This document shows, in pieces, positions 55,635 to 63,899 of a stretch of 64,000 nt of DNA. The notes below the pieces were generated by a model. The model made no database searches and was not told the DNA's origin. It saw only the letters and a list, made by a program, of their open reading frames with translations. The number at the start of each line of letters is the position of its first letter. The first letter of the stretch is position 1. Source of the DNA: Wukongibacter sp050859025 (GTDB lineage Bacteria; Bacillota; Clostridia; Peptostreptococcales; Caminicellaceae). The translations under genes and the position numbers were made by a program. The stretch covers positions 4,588,001 through 4,652,000 of the forward strand of contig NZ_CP138200.1 of NCBI RefSeq assembly GCF_050859025.1, in the 5' to 3' direction.

Positions 55635-55855
55635 TAAATATTTCCCCCTTCTCAAAATAGAAATGACTATGCTTATTTATTAGTTATAAATTTCAATCAG
55701 TATAATAATCTTCAATAATTAAAATATAAAAATAAACTTTGCTATTTACTTTTTTGATATCAGCTATTTTCTTAAAATTGATTTACTTACATTTTTTTCT
55801 TTAATTTCTATTTTTAAATATATTTTCTATATTTTATAATGTTCTCTAACCTGCA

Positions 55856-55891
55856 AAAGGCAAATAGAAGTAATTACTTCTATTTGCCTTT
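55856..55891 (-). terminator. perfect palindromic terminator after the small DUF4430-like gene
   Basis: A 36-base perfect palindrome (arms AAAGGCAAATAGAAGTAA). The gene upstream ends 26 bases earlier. It separates that gene from the giant gene, which therefore needs its own promoter in 55656-55855; a TATACT is visible near 55697. Confidence 0.75.
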
Positions 55892-55916
55892 ACAAAATAT
55901 TCTCTTTCAGAGACTC

Positions 55917-56750
55917 TTACCAAGAAGATTTCTCGAAGCCTACATCATCGCCATTTTCTAATGCCGTAGCAGAAGATGCATTTTGTACCTCTACACCGTT
56001 TAATTTATATTGCCAATACCAGTCATCACCAATTTTCTGCACATAACTACCTTCTGAATCAAGTTGTACATTAGCTGATACCCAATCCCAATCCCAGTTG
56101 GCATCATCAACATCAGTGCATCCATCAGAATCATTCTCTAATTCTAGAGCATAAAGTAATGCATGGATTGCCGAAGGACTATTTTTCAGTACATCGTCAT
56201 CATCAAAGCTTGAACCAAATATGTCATCTAAGCTAAATTCTTCTACTGTAAGGTTTGTTTGTGAGCAATAGGTTGTACTATCTGTTGCCGCTTCAACAGA
56301 AATACCTGTTGCATCGCCTGTATATGTAGTTCCCTCTACTACTACATAAGACGTAACTGATATAGGTGAATCATCCGGTGGATTGTAGGTTATTGTAACT
56401 GTTGCAGCTCCAATTCCCTTCATTTTTAATGTAACAGTATCCTTTCCAGTAATAGAATTTACTTCTTGATAATAGTCGTTATAGAATTTAACTACAGAGC
56501 TGTCAGAGGTTGTCCATGTTATGTAATCATCTTCTAAACTTGTAAAGTCATTCTTAACATATGAAGCATCTAAACCAACAGCCTTAACGTATTCAGTTGA
56601 GCTTGTACCTTGTTTAACTATTGTAAAATCATCACTATTATCCATTGTGATATACGGATAAGTCGTACAACCATCATCTGCAAAGGCTGGTACTGATAGC
56701 ATAGCTAACATCATAGCTGTAACTAATAACATACTTAAAGCTTTTCTCAT
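55917..56750 (-). CDS. small secreted Ig-like plus DUF4430-like protein
   Basis: A 277-residue exported protein. Signal peptide MRKALSMLLVTAMMLAMLSVPAFA is followed by a Big_2-like domain (about 30-145: DYITWTTSDSSVVKFYND, then GIGAATVTITY). The C-terminal domain (about 150-277) matches the DUF4430 layout: VEEFSLDDIFGS, SAIHALLYALELEND, WYWQYKLNGVEVQNAS and ALENGDDVGF. This is a transcobalamin C-terminal-like beta-domain. The mature protein is strongly acidic. It has no wall-anchoring motif. It is a plausible secreted ligand-binding partner of the larger proteins in this region. It has its own terminator and a strong GGAGATGG ribosome-binding site. Confidence 0.72.
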   Translation of the reverse strand: MRKALSMLLVTAMMLAMLSVPAFADDGCTTYPYITMDNSDDFTIVKQGTSSTEYVKAVGLDASYVKNDFTSLEDDYITWTTSDSSVVKFYNDYYQEVNSITGKDTVTLKMKGIGAATVTITYNPPDDSPISVTSYVVVEGTTYTGDATGISVEAATDSTTYCSQTNLTVEEFSLDDIFGSSFDDDDVLKNSPSAIHALLYALELENDSDGCTDVDDANWDWDWVSANVQLDSEGSYVQKIGDDWYWQYKLNGVEVQNASSATALENGDDVGFEKSSW

Positions 56751-56887
56751 TGAAATCCATCTCCTTTTAGTTTGTTTAGTTTTTTTTGCTTCTTTTTTGT
56801 TACAATCTAATATTATAATTTTCTCTATACCCCTTATTGACTCTACCCCCCTTTGTCAATAGCTTTATAGCTTTACTTTTTTCTAAA

Positions 56888-56922
56888 ACAAAAAGGTACT
56901 ACCCTGTATATGGGCAGCACCT
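56888..56922 (-). terminator. terminator of the DUF2292 gene
   Basis: GGTGCTGCCC and GGGTAGTACC pair (56895-56921) around ATATACA, and TTTTTGTTTTAG follows on the minus strand. It ends the transcript that begins upstream of the DUF2292 gene and separates it from the 55917-56750 gene. Confidence 0.8.
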
Positions 56923-56951
56923 CCAGTTCTCTGGTCAGTTCTTCCTTAAAT

Positions 56952-57104
56952 TTATAATTTTATGGATTTCTTTAATTCTTCTACTCTTATTGGTAATGCA
57001 TCCTGTATAACTATCTTTAATTCCCCATACTCCGTACTCCGAACTAACTCAAGTAAATGTTTTTCCTTTTGATTTACAATCATTTCAATCTCTTTCTTGT
57101 TCAA
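56952..57104 (-). CDS. DUF2292 (YezD-like) small protein, 50 aa
   Basis: A 50-residue protein from TTG 57104, which follows AAGGGGGATAAAATC. The longer in-frame ATG upstream has no ribosome-binding site. Product: MNKKEIEMIVNQKEKHLLEL, then STEYGELKIVIQDALPIRVE. It ends in KKSIKL. The YG-x-x-x-I-V-I-Q-D core is the DUF2292 signature. The family's function is not known. It is the first gene beyond the IS630 element when reading from the cobalamin riboswitch, so before that insertion it may have been in the riboswitch's transcript. Confidence 0.7.
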   Translation of the reverse strand: MNKKEIEMIVNQKEKHLLELVRSTEYGELKIVIQDALPIRVEELKKSIKL

Positions 57105-57257
57105 GATTTTATCCCCCTTTGCTTTACCATATAATACGATAAATATCTTACATTTTGGAAATTTGCAAACCAATATTTCTAAAAATTACAAATATTTAGA
57201 ATGCAATAGCATTTTCGTAATTTATATAACTATAGGGATTTCATATTGAAGCTTAAA

Positions 57258-57863
57258 TTATACTAAGAAACTTCTGCCATAAGCTAACGAATGAATTCTA
57301 TCAACATCAGAATTGAGTTCGTCAAAAAAAACTTTAACATGAGATATTAATTCATAGATACTTGATCTAGAAGCGGGTCTAAATAACTTAGCCTTAAGAT
57401 AATTCCACACATTTTCTTGAGGATTCATATCCGGTGAATATCTTGGTAGAAATATTAGCTTAAGCTTAGATTTTTTCTCAAGGTAGAATTCTTGAATTGC
57501 TGAGCTTGTATGAGTTTTAGCATTATCAAGAAAGACAACAACCTTTTTGTCTGGATTGATTTGTAACAAGTATTCTAAGTGAATTTTTATCTCCTGTGAT
57601 GTTATAGATTTATCGGAAGAATATACATCATTTACAGTGTGATGGTTATTAAAAATACAGGTCGAGCCAACTATATTAATCCCTTTATGAGAACCATTTT
57701 TCTCAAGAAGAGGAGCAGCCCCTACTTCACTCCAAGAAGCACGATTGTTTGATTCCATGCGGATACTGGTTTCATCTAATGCATATATGGCTGTATCAGA
57801 TGAATGCTCTAAAGTATCTATTGTCTCTAACATTTTTTTTAAAAGCTTCTTGCTCTGCTTCAT
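57258..57863 (-). CDS. IS630 transposase, C-terminal DDE part (orfB)
   Basis: The 201-residue DDE_3-type catalytic domain. Acidic residues are present in YALDETSIR, VVFLDNAKTHTS and NPQENVWNYLK, the expected three-carboxylate set. It has no ribosome-binding site of its own, and its reading frame is +1 relative to orfA. The join lies in or near an A8 run (complement of 57833-57840), so a full transposase of about 355 residues probably arises by frameshifting or transcript slippage. Otherwise an A-run indel has inactivated the element. Confidence 0.88.
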   Translation of the reverse strand: MKQSKKLLKKMLETIDTLEHSSDTAIYALDETSIRMESNNRASWSEVGAAPLLEKNGSHKGINIVGSTCIFNNHHTVNDVYSSDKSITSQEIKIHLEYLLQINPDKKVVVFLDNAKTHTSSAIQEFYLEKKSKLKLIFLPRYSPDMNPQENVWNYLKAKLFRPASRSSIYELISHVKVFFDELNSDVDRIHSLAYGRSFLV

Positions 57864-58362
57864 CAGCTTTAGTTGGTTTAGGCTCTGCTCTTTTATACGA
57901 TAGATTGTTTTTCTTCAAAATTGACCAAATAGTAGTAATTGAGACTTTTATACCATATGTTTGATTTATATATAAGGCCAATAACGCACAGGTCCATGTA
58001 TGACCTATAAAATCAAAGTCCGCAGGCTTTTTGTTAAGAGTAACATAGATTAAATCATCTACTATGTCAGGACTAAGCTTGGACTCACGATTTCCACCAC
58101 GACGATCTCTTATAGCCTTTATTCCCAATGAGTTCCATCTTTTAACATGGGTTATGACAGTTGGGATACTTAGACCTGTAACTTCATTAATTTGTGCGTT
58201 AGAGAAGCCTTTATATCTCATTATTACTGTAGTTAACACGGTCATAGCAAATTTTGAATCCGTAGTATTTTTAAGCTCAATTAATTCTTCTATCGTATAT
58301 CCATGCAATTTATCTACTTGTATTTTTGGTCTTGCCATCTTTTCACACCTTCTTCCGTACAT
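57796..58362 (-). CDS. IS630 transposase, N-terminal helix-turn-helix part (orfA)
   Basis: A 188-residue protein with two helix-turn-helix regions: GFSNAQINEVTGLSIPTVITHVKRWN, and a winged HTH_33-like segment near YGIKVSITTIWSILKKNNLSYKR. It ends EAFKKNVRDNRYFRAFI after reading through the A8 run in the wrong frame. The start may be the ATG four codons later (MARPKIQV), which is preceded by AAGGTGTGAAAAG. Confidence 0.88.
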   Translation of the reverse strand: MYGRRCEKMARPKIQVDKLHGYTIEELIELKNTTDSKFAMTVLTTVIMRYKGFSNAQINEVTGLSIPTVITHVKRWNSLGIKAIRDRRGGNRESKLSPDIVDDLIYVTLNKKPADFDFIGHTWTCALLALYINQTYGIKVSITTIWSILKKNNLSYKRAEPKPTKADEAEQEAFKKNVRDNRYFRAFI

Positions 58363-58467
58363 TTAGTTTTTGGAAGAAAAGTTTTTTTATTACGTATATT
58401 TAAGATTTCAATTTAAAATCCCTATATATATTTTTAATTTTATCCTTTAACAAAGGTTCGACATATA

Positions 58468-58505
58468 TAAAAGCCCTAACTTTCAATGAAAGCTAGGGCT
58501 TTAAA
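58468..58505 (-). terminator. expression-platform terminator of the cobalamin riboswitch
   Basis: AAAGCCCTAaCTTTC (from 58470) pairs with GAAAGcTAGGGCTTT (ending 58503) around AAT, and TTTTATATATG follows on the minus strand. It is about 85 bases downstream of the riboswitch aptamer and is in the right place to stop transcription when AdoCbl is bound. Confidence 0.75.
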
Positions 58506-58589
58506 GACATTAGCATAGACCAAAATCATACAAAAATAATTATAGTCCTACTATTAAGCCATTTCCTTTCGTCGGAAGGTGTCGAGCTA

Positions 58590-58778
58590 GCTATTTAGGC
58601 AGGTCTCCTGACTTATGGATCATTGTTCCTCTTTACCTTCCCATCATAAGCTCATCTAGTTGAGCTTTAGACAGTGGCATCTTAAAGATTCTCTCCCCAT
58701 TTACAGTGGCCGGACCGTTCAGGATTTTCACCTGATTCCCTTTTAATCTTTGACAAATAGTCAATAAACCTAAACAGA
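58590..58778 (-). ncRNA. cobalamin (AdoCbl) riboswitch aptamer
   Basis: On the minus strand the RNA contains the class-defining blocks in order. These are GGTGAAAATCC, GGTCCGGCCACTGTAA, GGGGAGAGAATC, the B12-box-like GATGCCACTG, GGGAAGG and AAGTCAGGAGACCTGCC. TTTAGG (58770s) and CCTAAA (58590s) can pair to close P1. A promoter lies 45 bases upstream and a terminator about 85 bases downstream. Riboswitches of this family normally repress B12 synthesis or uptake genes when AdoCbl is abundant. The sequence immediately downstream is an IS630 element rather than a transporter or synthesis gene. Confidence 0.96.
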
Positions 58779-58822
58779 TTATATGAATTTTTTTAAATTA
58801 TTTATATTCTATCGCTACGAAT

Positions 58823-58851
58823 ATTGTATATTAAATACAAAAATATGTCAA
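58823..58851 (-). promoter_or_regulatory. promoter of the cobalamin riboswitch transcript
   Basis: TTGACA (58846-58851), a 17-base spacer and TACAAT (58823-58828) on the minus strand, close to consensus. The short gap to the preceding gene (stop at 58902) shows no convincing terminator, so some read-through into the riboswitch is possible. Confidence 0.75.
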
Positions 58852-58901
58852 TATTTATATATAATTATTTAAATAACATTTTTAACTAAAATATCAATAA
58901 T

Positions 58902-61900
58902 TTAGATAGAATTCATCAATATATTGTAAACCCTATAAAGTATAACACTTGTCTGTTCACGAGTAAGCTCTTCCTGCGGATTTATTCGTAAATCCTTCGT
59001 CGCTTCTATTATACCTAGGTTAATGACTTTATTTATGGCGTCCCTAGCCCAACCAGATATATCCTCTTTGTCTTCCAAGGCTTTTACTTTATCATCTCCA
59101 TTAATTTCTTCATCTAGTTTTTTCGATAATATGTTTGAAACTACTACAGCCATCTCTTCTCTTGTTATCTTTCCATTGGGATCGAAGGCTTCACTAGATC
59201 TTCCATTTATATATCTACTTTCATATGCTGCCTTTACTGAATCATAGTACCATTTATCCCTCGGTACATCTTTAAATGGTAAATTATTTTGTGAATCCAT
59301 ATCGCACCTTATCATTCTTGTAATGAGGGTTGCAATTTCAGCTCTGCTTATTTTATCATAAGGATCAAATTCCTCTTCACTTCTACCCGTAATTATCCCC
59401 TTTGCAGCCATACTTTCTATTTCCTTCTTAGATCTGCTTAAATTTTCTAAATCCTTAAAAGCTTTCTTATTATCTCTAGCTATAAATCTTCCACCATTAT
59501 TTATTGTAAATTTTACAGTTTGGCTATCCTTTTTATATATTCCTCCTAGATTTTCCATTGTGGTTTTATCTTTTATACTAAATACAGTTATATTGTCTCC
59601 ATTTTCTTTTTCACCATCAAAGAATATTTCGAGTGTTAAGGGAATATCTAGGCTGGGGTCTGCCTCTTCATCTACTCTCAATATTATCTCATTTATATTA
59701 TTATATGGAATATCCTCATTTTCCAAGCTTTTAATGTCTAAGCTCAGTTTATCATAATCTCCACTTTCTCGAATTATATCATCATTCAAATATACCGATG
59801 CCTTTGATGTTTCCAATTTCAATCTATTTATCTCCTTGGAAAATATATCTTCCATTAGCCCCTTAGATAGCTCGAACTCAGTTTTATTCTCATCTAAAAT
59901 CTCTATAGTTAATTGCTTCTTCAAGCCTCTAGTTATGTCAATACTATTCAAATTCATTTGTTTGTTTATCAATCCAATTACTTCATCCATTTTATTACTG
60001 TTTGATAATAATATATCCGTATAGACATCTAGTACTATTTTTTTATCCAAAGCTTTTATATCCTTGCTACCGACTTCAACTTTATATTTATCCGTAATAA
60101 ATCCCTCAAACAGGATAATCAGATCTTTTTCCAGATTATTTTCTTCAAAGCTAGAGAGATTTTTATTGATATTCGACGTTATTTTGATTAATTCCGAAAG
60201 TAATAAATTTGTATCAGGGACATCCTCTATTTTCTTTAATAGTTCTAAGTAAATGACTATTTCCTTAAGAGTGACTTCATAAATCTCTTTAGATAGATTT
60301 TGAAATTCTTTAGAATATTTTCCAATCAAATCATAAATTTTAAGGCTTTCCTTCTGTACTTTTTTTATTCTACTCTGTGTCTCTATCCTATCCTTTCCAT
60401 ACTCAATAATCCTTATCAGCTCGTCAAAACCTTCAATTATGGACCTTATATCCTTTTCTCTATCAAATAATTCACTGCTTTCTATTAATGAATCAATAGC
60501 ATCAAATATACTATCACAAATCTCTTTCTCCGTTGATTTTGGACTCTTAATTAATTTCCAGAGTTCATCAAAGCTTGTTTCATCATATGGAACTGGTTCT
60601 TTAACCTCTATATCAATTGGTGAAGGTCTTACTATATCCCTTATACCTTTATTATCAAACCTTTCAGCAGATACTTTATATTTTCCAGGCCTTTGGAATT
60701 TTAGTTTTGCCCTTCCGTTTTTGTCTGTGATTATTTCTTCTCCATCTATTTCATATTCCTCTCCATCTACATATATTAATGCATTCTCAATTTTTCTATT
60801 GCTTTTCTTACCTTTTTTTGAGGAGGATTTTAATCCCTCTAGGGTCACGGTGACTTCTTCGTCAATTAAGACCTTTGTCTTATCAGACTCTATTTCTGTT
60901 ACTATTGTATCAAATCCATAGGCTCCAAAATACCAAAGAATCTCTTCTCCTCCATCTAGCTTATAGTCCTGACAACCATAGTTAGGATTCCATCCTTCTA
61001 CTTGATACAGCCATCCTGAGGTAGATCTATAATCAAATTCTCTATCGCCTCCCACCATTGCAACATACAGCGACCATCCATAATCTTGAAGATCTAATCC
61101 CTCTTCATTATCCTCACAATCTATTCCTTCTTCCTCTAAGGCTGAAACTAGTGCATGGCATACCGTAGGTTCCTTTAAGCGCTCTGGTCCCCATCCATCA
61201 GATGGTGTACCCGAGGAGCCTGAAGGTTCTCCAAGATAAGGAGTCAAATTGAAATTGTCCACCTTGATTCTACTCTCTGGTACTAAGGTATCCTCATATC
61301 CTTCAACACGAATTCTGACCTTTACTTTATTGCTTTCTAACACCTTTAATACTATTGTGTCGGATTGACTTTTATCATCCTCTAACAATACCTTTATAGT
61401 GACTTCGCCTACCTCTAAACCAGTTACAATTCCTTTTCTATTAACCTTAGCAATTTTTTCATTGAGGCTCTTCCATATAAGATCTTTGTTGCTTATAAGC
61501 TTACTCTTTTCATTATAGGCCTTTAGCTGTATTTCTTCTCCAACCATCAAACTATCACAAGGAGTTTCAATTTGCAAATACTTATCCGTATATCCTCCAA
61601 CTTCAATTTCTATCTCAGAGTATATGCTTCTATTCTCTTCAAGGGAAGCTCTTACAGTAGTTTTACCAATCTCTCTACCAAAGGCTTCATTATTTCCATT
61701 TATTTCAACTATTTCTTCGTCACTACTCGTCCAAAGAATGTTCTTTTTATCTACATCCTCACTATTATCATCTAAAACCTTTGCATATAGCTTTATCTTC
61801 TCTCCTTTTTTTATTACCTTTTTCTCTAGCTCTATTTCTATTTTATATCCACTAGTATCCTCAATATAGTCAGTGACTTCTATTATTTCAAACTCCTCAG

Positions 61901-62042
61901 GGTAGTCTTCCTGTACCTCTAAAGCTTTAGCTTTCACTACTTCAGTACTTGTATTATTATCAGCAGCAAAACCTAAAGCTACATTGGATAAAATCATACA
62001 CATTACAAGTACAGCTATAATCAATTTCCTAATTCTTCTCAT
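58902..62042 (-). CDS. SLH-anchored surface protein with Ig-like and DUF4430 domains
   Basis: A 1046-residue exported protein. ATG 62042 is chosen because AGAGGGTGG lies 7 bases before it and the signal peptide (MRRIRKLIIAVLVMCMILS) then begins cleanly. Two Big_2-like domains (about 50-240) precede a DUF4430 module (about 240-370) with GEPSGSSGTPSDGWG, LQDYGWSLYVAM, GDREFD and EILWYFGAYG. This module is closely related to the second one in the giant protein. An Ig-like domain ending DIVRPSPIDIEV and a long helical region (about 490-790) follow. The last 170 residues contain three SLH motifs (ITGRSEEEFDPYDKISRAE, INGRSSEAFDPNGKITREE and a third). It should be bound to secondary wall polymer and display the DUF4430 module outward. 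Confidence 0.88.
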   Translation of the reverse strand: MRRIRKLIIAVLVMCMILSNVALGFAADNNTSTEVVKAKALEVQEDYPEEFEIIEVTDYIEDTSGYKIEIELEKKVIKKGEKIKLYAKVLDDNSEDVDKKNILWTSSDEEIVEINGNNEAFGREIGKTTVRASLEENRSIYSEIEIEVGGYTDKYLQIETPCDSLMVGEEIQLKAYNEKSKLISNKDLIWKSLNEKIAKVNRKGIVTGLEVGEVTIKVLLEDDKSQSDTIVLKVLESNKVKVRIRVEGYEDTLVPESRIKVDNFNLTPYLGEPSGSSGTPSDGWGPERLKEPTVCHALVSALEEEGIDCEDNEEGLDLQDYGWSLYVAMVGGDREFDYRSTSGWLYQVEGWNPNYGCQDYKLDGGEEILWYFGAYGFDTIVTEIESDKTKVLIDEEVTVTLEGLKSSSKKGKKSNRKIENALIYVDGEEYEIDGEEIITDKNGRAKLKFQRPGKYKVSAERFDNKGIRDIVRPSPIDIEVKEPVPYDETSFDELWKLIKSPKSTEKEICDSIFDAIDSLIESSELFDREKDIRSIIEGFDELIRIIEYGKDRIETQSRIKKVQKESLKIYDLIGKYSKEFQNLSKEIYEVTLKEIVIYLELLKKIEDVPDTNLLLSELIKITSNINKNLSSFEENNLEKDLIILFEGFITDKYKVEVGSKDIKALDKKIVLDVYTDILLSNSNKMDEVIGLINKQMNLNSIDITRGLKKQLTIEILDENKTEFELSKGLMEDIFSKEINRLKLETSKASVYLNDDIIRESGDYDKLSLDIKSLENEDIPYNNINEIILRVDEEADPSLDIPLTLEIFFDGEKENGDNITVFSIKDKTTMENLGGIYKKDSQTVKFTINNGGRFIARDNKKAFKDLENLSRSKKEIESMAAKGIITGRSEEEFDPYDKISRAEIATLITRMIRCDMDSQNNLPFKDVPRDKWYYDSVKAAYESRYINGRSSEAFDPNGKITREEMAVVVSNILSKKLDEEINGDDKVKALEDKEDISGWARDAINKVINLGIIEATKDLRINPQEELTREQTSVILYRVYNILMNSI

Positions 62043-62197
62043 TATATATCCACCCTCTTTATCCCTTTGCTTCACTAGCAGCTTCACGTATAGTTCTATG
62101 CCAATAAGATTTACGTAACAAAAGCAGGTTCACAACATAAGTCAAGAGGATTCTCAGTAACTACTTAAGTATGTTAGGCTTTACAGGCACAGAATTA

Positions 62198-62302
62198 TAT
62201 AGAGATTCCAGTCAGAACTTTAAATTATACAGATCAAAACTTCCCCAGAAGCGTCGGATATTTTGATATGTATAATTTAAGATTTACTTGGAACTCTCTA
62301 TA
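62198..62302. repeat. 105-bp palindromic repeat, copy B
   Basis: This copy matches the reverse complement of 9342-9446. Ends read TATAGAGATTCCAGTCA and, on the other strand, TATAGAGAGTTCCAAGTAAA. The middle carries TTAAATTATAC / GTATAATTTAA arms. It ends directly beside the stop codon (62304-62306) of the next gene. As a transcript it would form a long hairpin and might terminate that gene. Confidence 0.8.
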
Positions 62303-62303
62303 A

Positions 62304-63899
62304 TTAGTCTTCAATTGTAAAGTTCATTTTTATCCCTTGTTTTAGTTTTTTATCATCTTCAGATTTTATCTCTTTAGAAACATTTTTAGTTTTTACATAA
62401 AGTGTGTAGGTTTTCCCATAATCATAGGGTTCTTGGGGAACAACCTTAATAGCCGTATTATCTTCTATTATCTCCACATCAACAGGATGCTGTTGAGCTT
62501 TTTCATTTAATATAACTACATTTTCAGTATTTACACAGCCTTCTTTAATTGTGCTATTAAATTTAATTTGCCAAACCTTATCTGACTTAACATCATTTTT
62601 AGGCTCAAATTCCTTAAAATCTTCTTCCTCCTTGAATTTAAATATGATCTCATATTTCTCCTTTGCCCTATTACCTGCTTCATCCTCAGCCTCAATCGTT
62701 ATGGCATTTTTTCCCTTATCAAGCTCTACCTCATATTCATTATCATCTATAGGGTCAACTTCTCTTCCATTTAGCTCAACAACAGGTATAATATCGTCAT
62801 CCTCATTATCGTCAACCGATACTGTAAATTTAAGCTCTGATTCATATACAGTTAGATCATCCTCTAAGCCCTCTACTTCTATTACCGGAGCCTTCTCATC
62901 CTGAGGCTCGGCCTCCCCAAAGTAGTATATAGAATTTTCTCCATCACAATATTCTTCATCCATCCTTACAAATTTATCATAGGCCAATAGGGCCTGATAG
63001 GCTTGTTCCGTAGACATCCCTACATTGCCTTCGCCATCCTTTGTATGTAAAAAGCTTCCATCCTCTTGAGCAAAGGATAACAGGGCATCAATTAGATTAT
63101 ATCCGCTTTTAGTAAAGGTATCTGATGTAGGATCTATACCATTTGAACAAAGTCCTATAATAGCTTGACAGACACTTTCACAATTATCCTCTGCCCCCCA
63201 TGAATCAAACCCTCCATTATCTTCTCTTTGAATATCTGAGAGAAATTCTACTGCTCCCTCTACACCTTCTGAAACTCCAGAATAGTCATGATAGGGTGCA
63301 AGAGCTATGAGGGCCATAGCCGTAATATCTATATCGCTTTCATCATCTCCTCCACTTAAGCTCCAACCGCCTTCACCATTTTGATTATCCAATATATATT
63401 CAATAAGCCAATCTCTATCATAGGTTGCCTCAGATGGTACATCGTATCTTTTGGAATCCAAAGCAACTAAAGCATATATTACTCCATTTATCCCTTGGAA
63501 GCTTATCTCCTTGTTACCATCTTCAAAATTATATATTTTTTCTATTAGATTATATCCCCCAATATCCCTTGGGTCTCCACCAGCTGCTGTAATTCCAATT
63601 GCCATTCTTTCATAATCAGTTACCTTTCTGAAATATCCATCATTTTTCTTTATGCTTTTCTCAGAATCCTTTAGATAACTTGATGGTATTGATTCTTCTG
63701 CATTAGCTAGTCCTACAATCTGCCAATCACTATAATATGTGTCGTTATCAATTATGTATTCGGATGTTCTCTCTATTGTATCCCTTACCTCATCATATAG
63801 GTCTGAATATGCATATGAACTTATCATTAAATTTGTATTTGAAATAACTATAGAAAATATCATAATGAATGATACTACTATTCTAATTCCTTTTTTCAT
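62304..63899 (-). CDS. secreted alpha/alpha-barrel protein (intrinsic-factor-like) with Ig-type C-terminal domains
   Basis: A 531-residue exported protein. Signal peptide MKKGIRIVVSFIMIFSIVISN is followed by an alpha/alpha-barrel of squalene-cyclase/transcobalamin type (about 40-320). Repeats include GVIYALVALDSKRYDVP, GGWSLSGGDDESDIDITAMALIALAPY and NCESVCQAIIGLCSNGIDP. These correspond closely to segments of the giant protein's barrel (ITGMALYALAPY, TAQIIMGLTALGIDP). Two Ig-like domains follow (about 335-430 and 435-531, the last Big_5-like). There is no DUF4430, SLH or wall-anchor motif. AGGGGGAATTATC precedes the ATG. It would provide the barrel half of a transcobalamin-like pair, with the neighbouring SLH protein providing the DUF4430 half. 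That pairing is inference. Nothing further was recognised in 63900-64000. Confidence 0.83.
   Translation of the reverse strand: MKKGIRIVVSFIMIFSIVISNTNLMISSYAYSDLYDEVRDTIERTSEYIIDNDTYYSDWQIVGLANAEESIPSSYLKDSEKSIKKNDGYFRKVTDYERMAIGITAAGGDPRDIGGYNLIEKIYNFEDGNKEISFQGINGVIYALVALDSKRYDVPSEATYDRDWLIEYILDNQNGEGGWSLSGGDDESDIDITAMALIALAPYHDYSGVSEGVEGAVEFLSDIQREDNGGFDSWGAEDNCESVCQAIIGLCSNGIDPTSDTFTKSGYNLIDALLSFAQEDGSFLHTKDGEGNVGMSTEQAYQALLAYDKFVRMDEEYCDGENSIYYFGEAEPQDEKAPVIEVEGLEDDLTVYESELKFTVSVDDNEDDDIIPVVELNGREVDPIDDNEYEVELDKGKNAITIEAEDEAGNRAKEKYEIIFKFKEEEDFKEFEPKNDVKSDKVWQIKFNSTIKEGCVNTENVVILNEKAQQHPVDVEIIEDNTAIKVVPQEPYDYGKTYTLYVKTKNVSKEIKSEDDKKLKQGIKMNFTIED

Larger units (their letters stand above)
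57233..58424 (-). mobile_element. IS630-family insertion sequence
   Basis: About 1190 bp bounded by imperfect inverted repeats of about 26 bases. The left end reads TAGGGATTTCATATTGAA, and the complement of the right end reads TAGGGATTTTAAATTGAA. Both are flanked by TA, the target duplicated by this family. It contains two overlapping ORFs encoding the helix-turn-helix and DDE parts of one transposase. It lies immediately downstream of a cobalamin riboswitch and its terminator. Confidence 0.88.
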
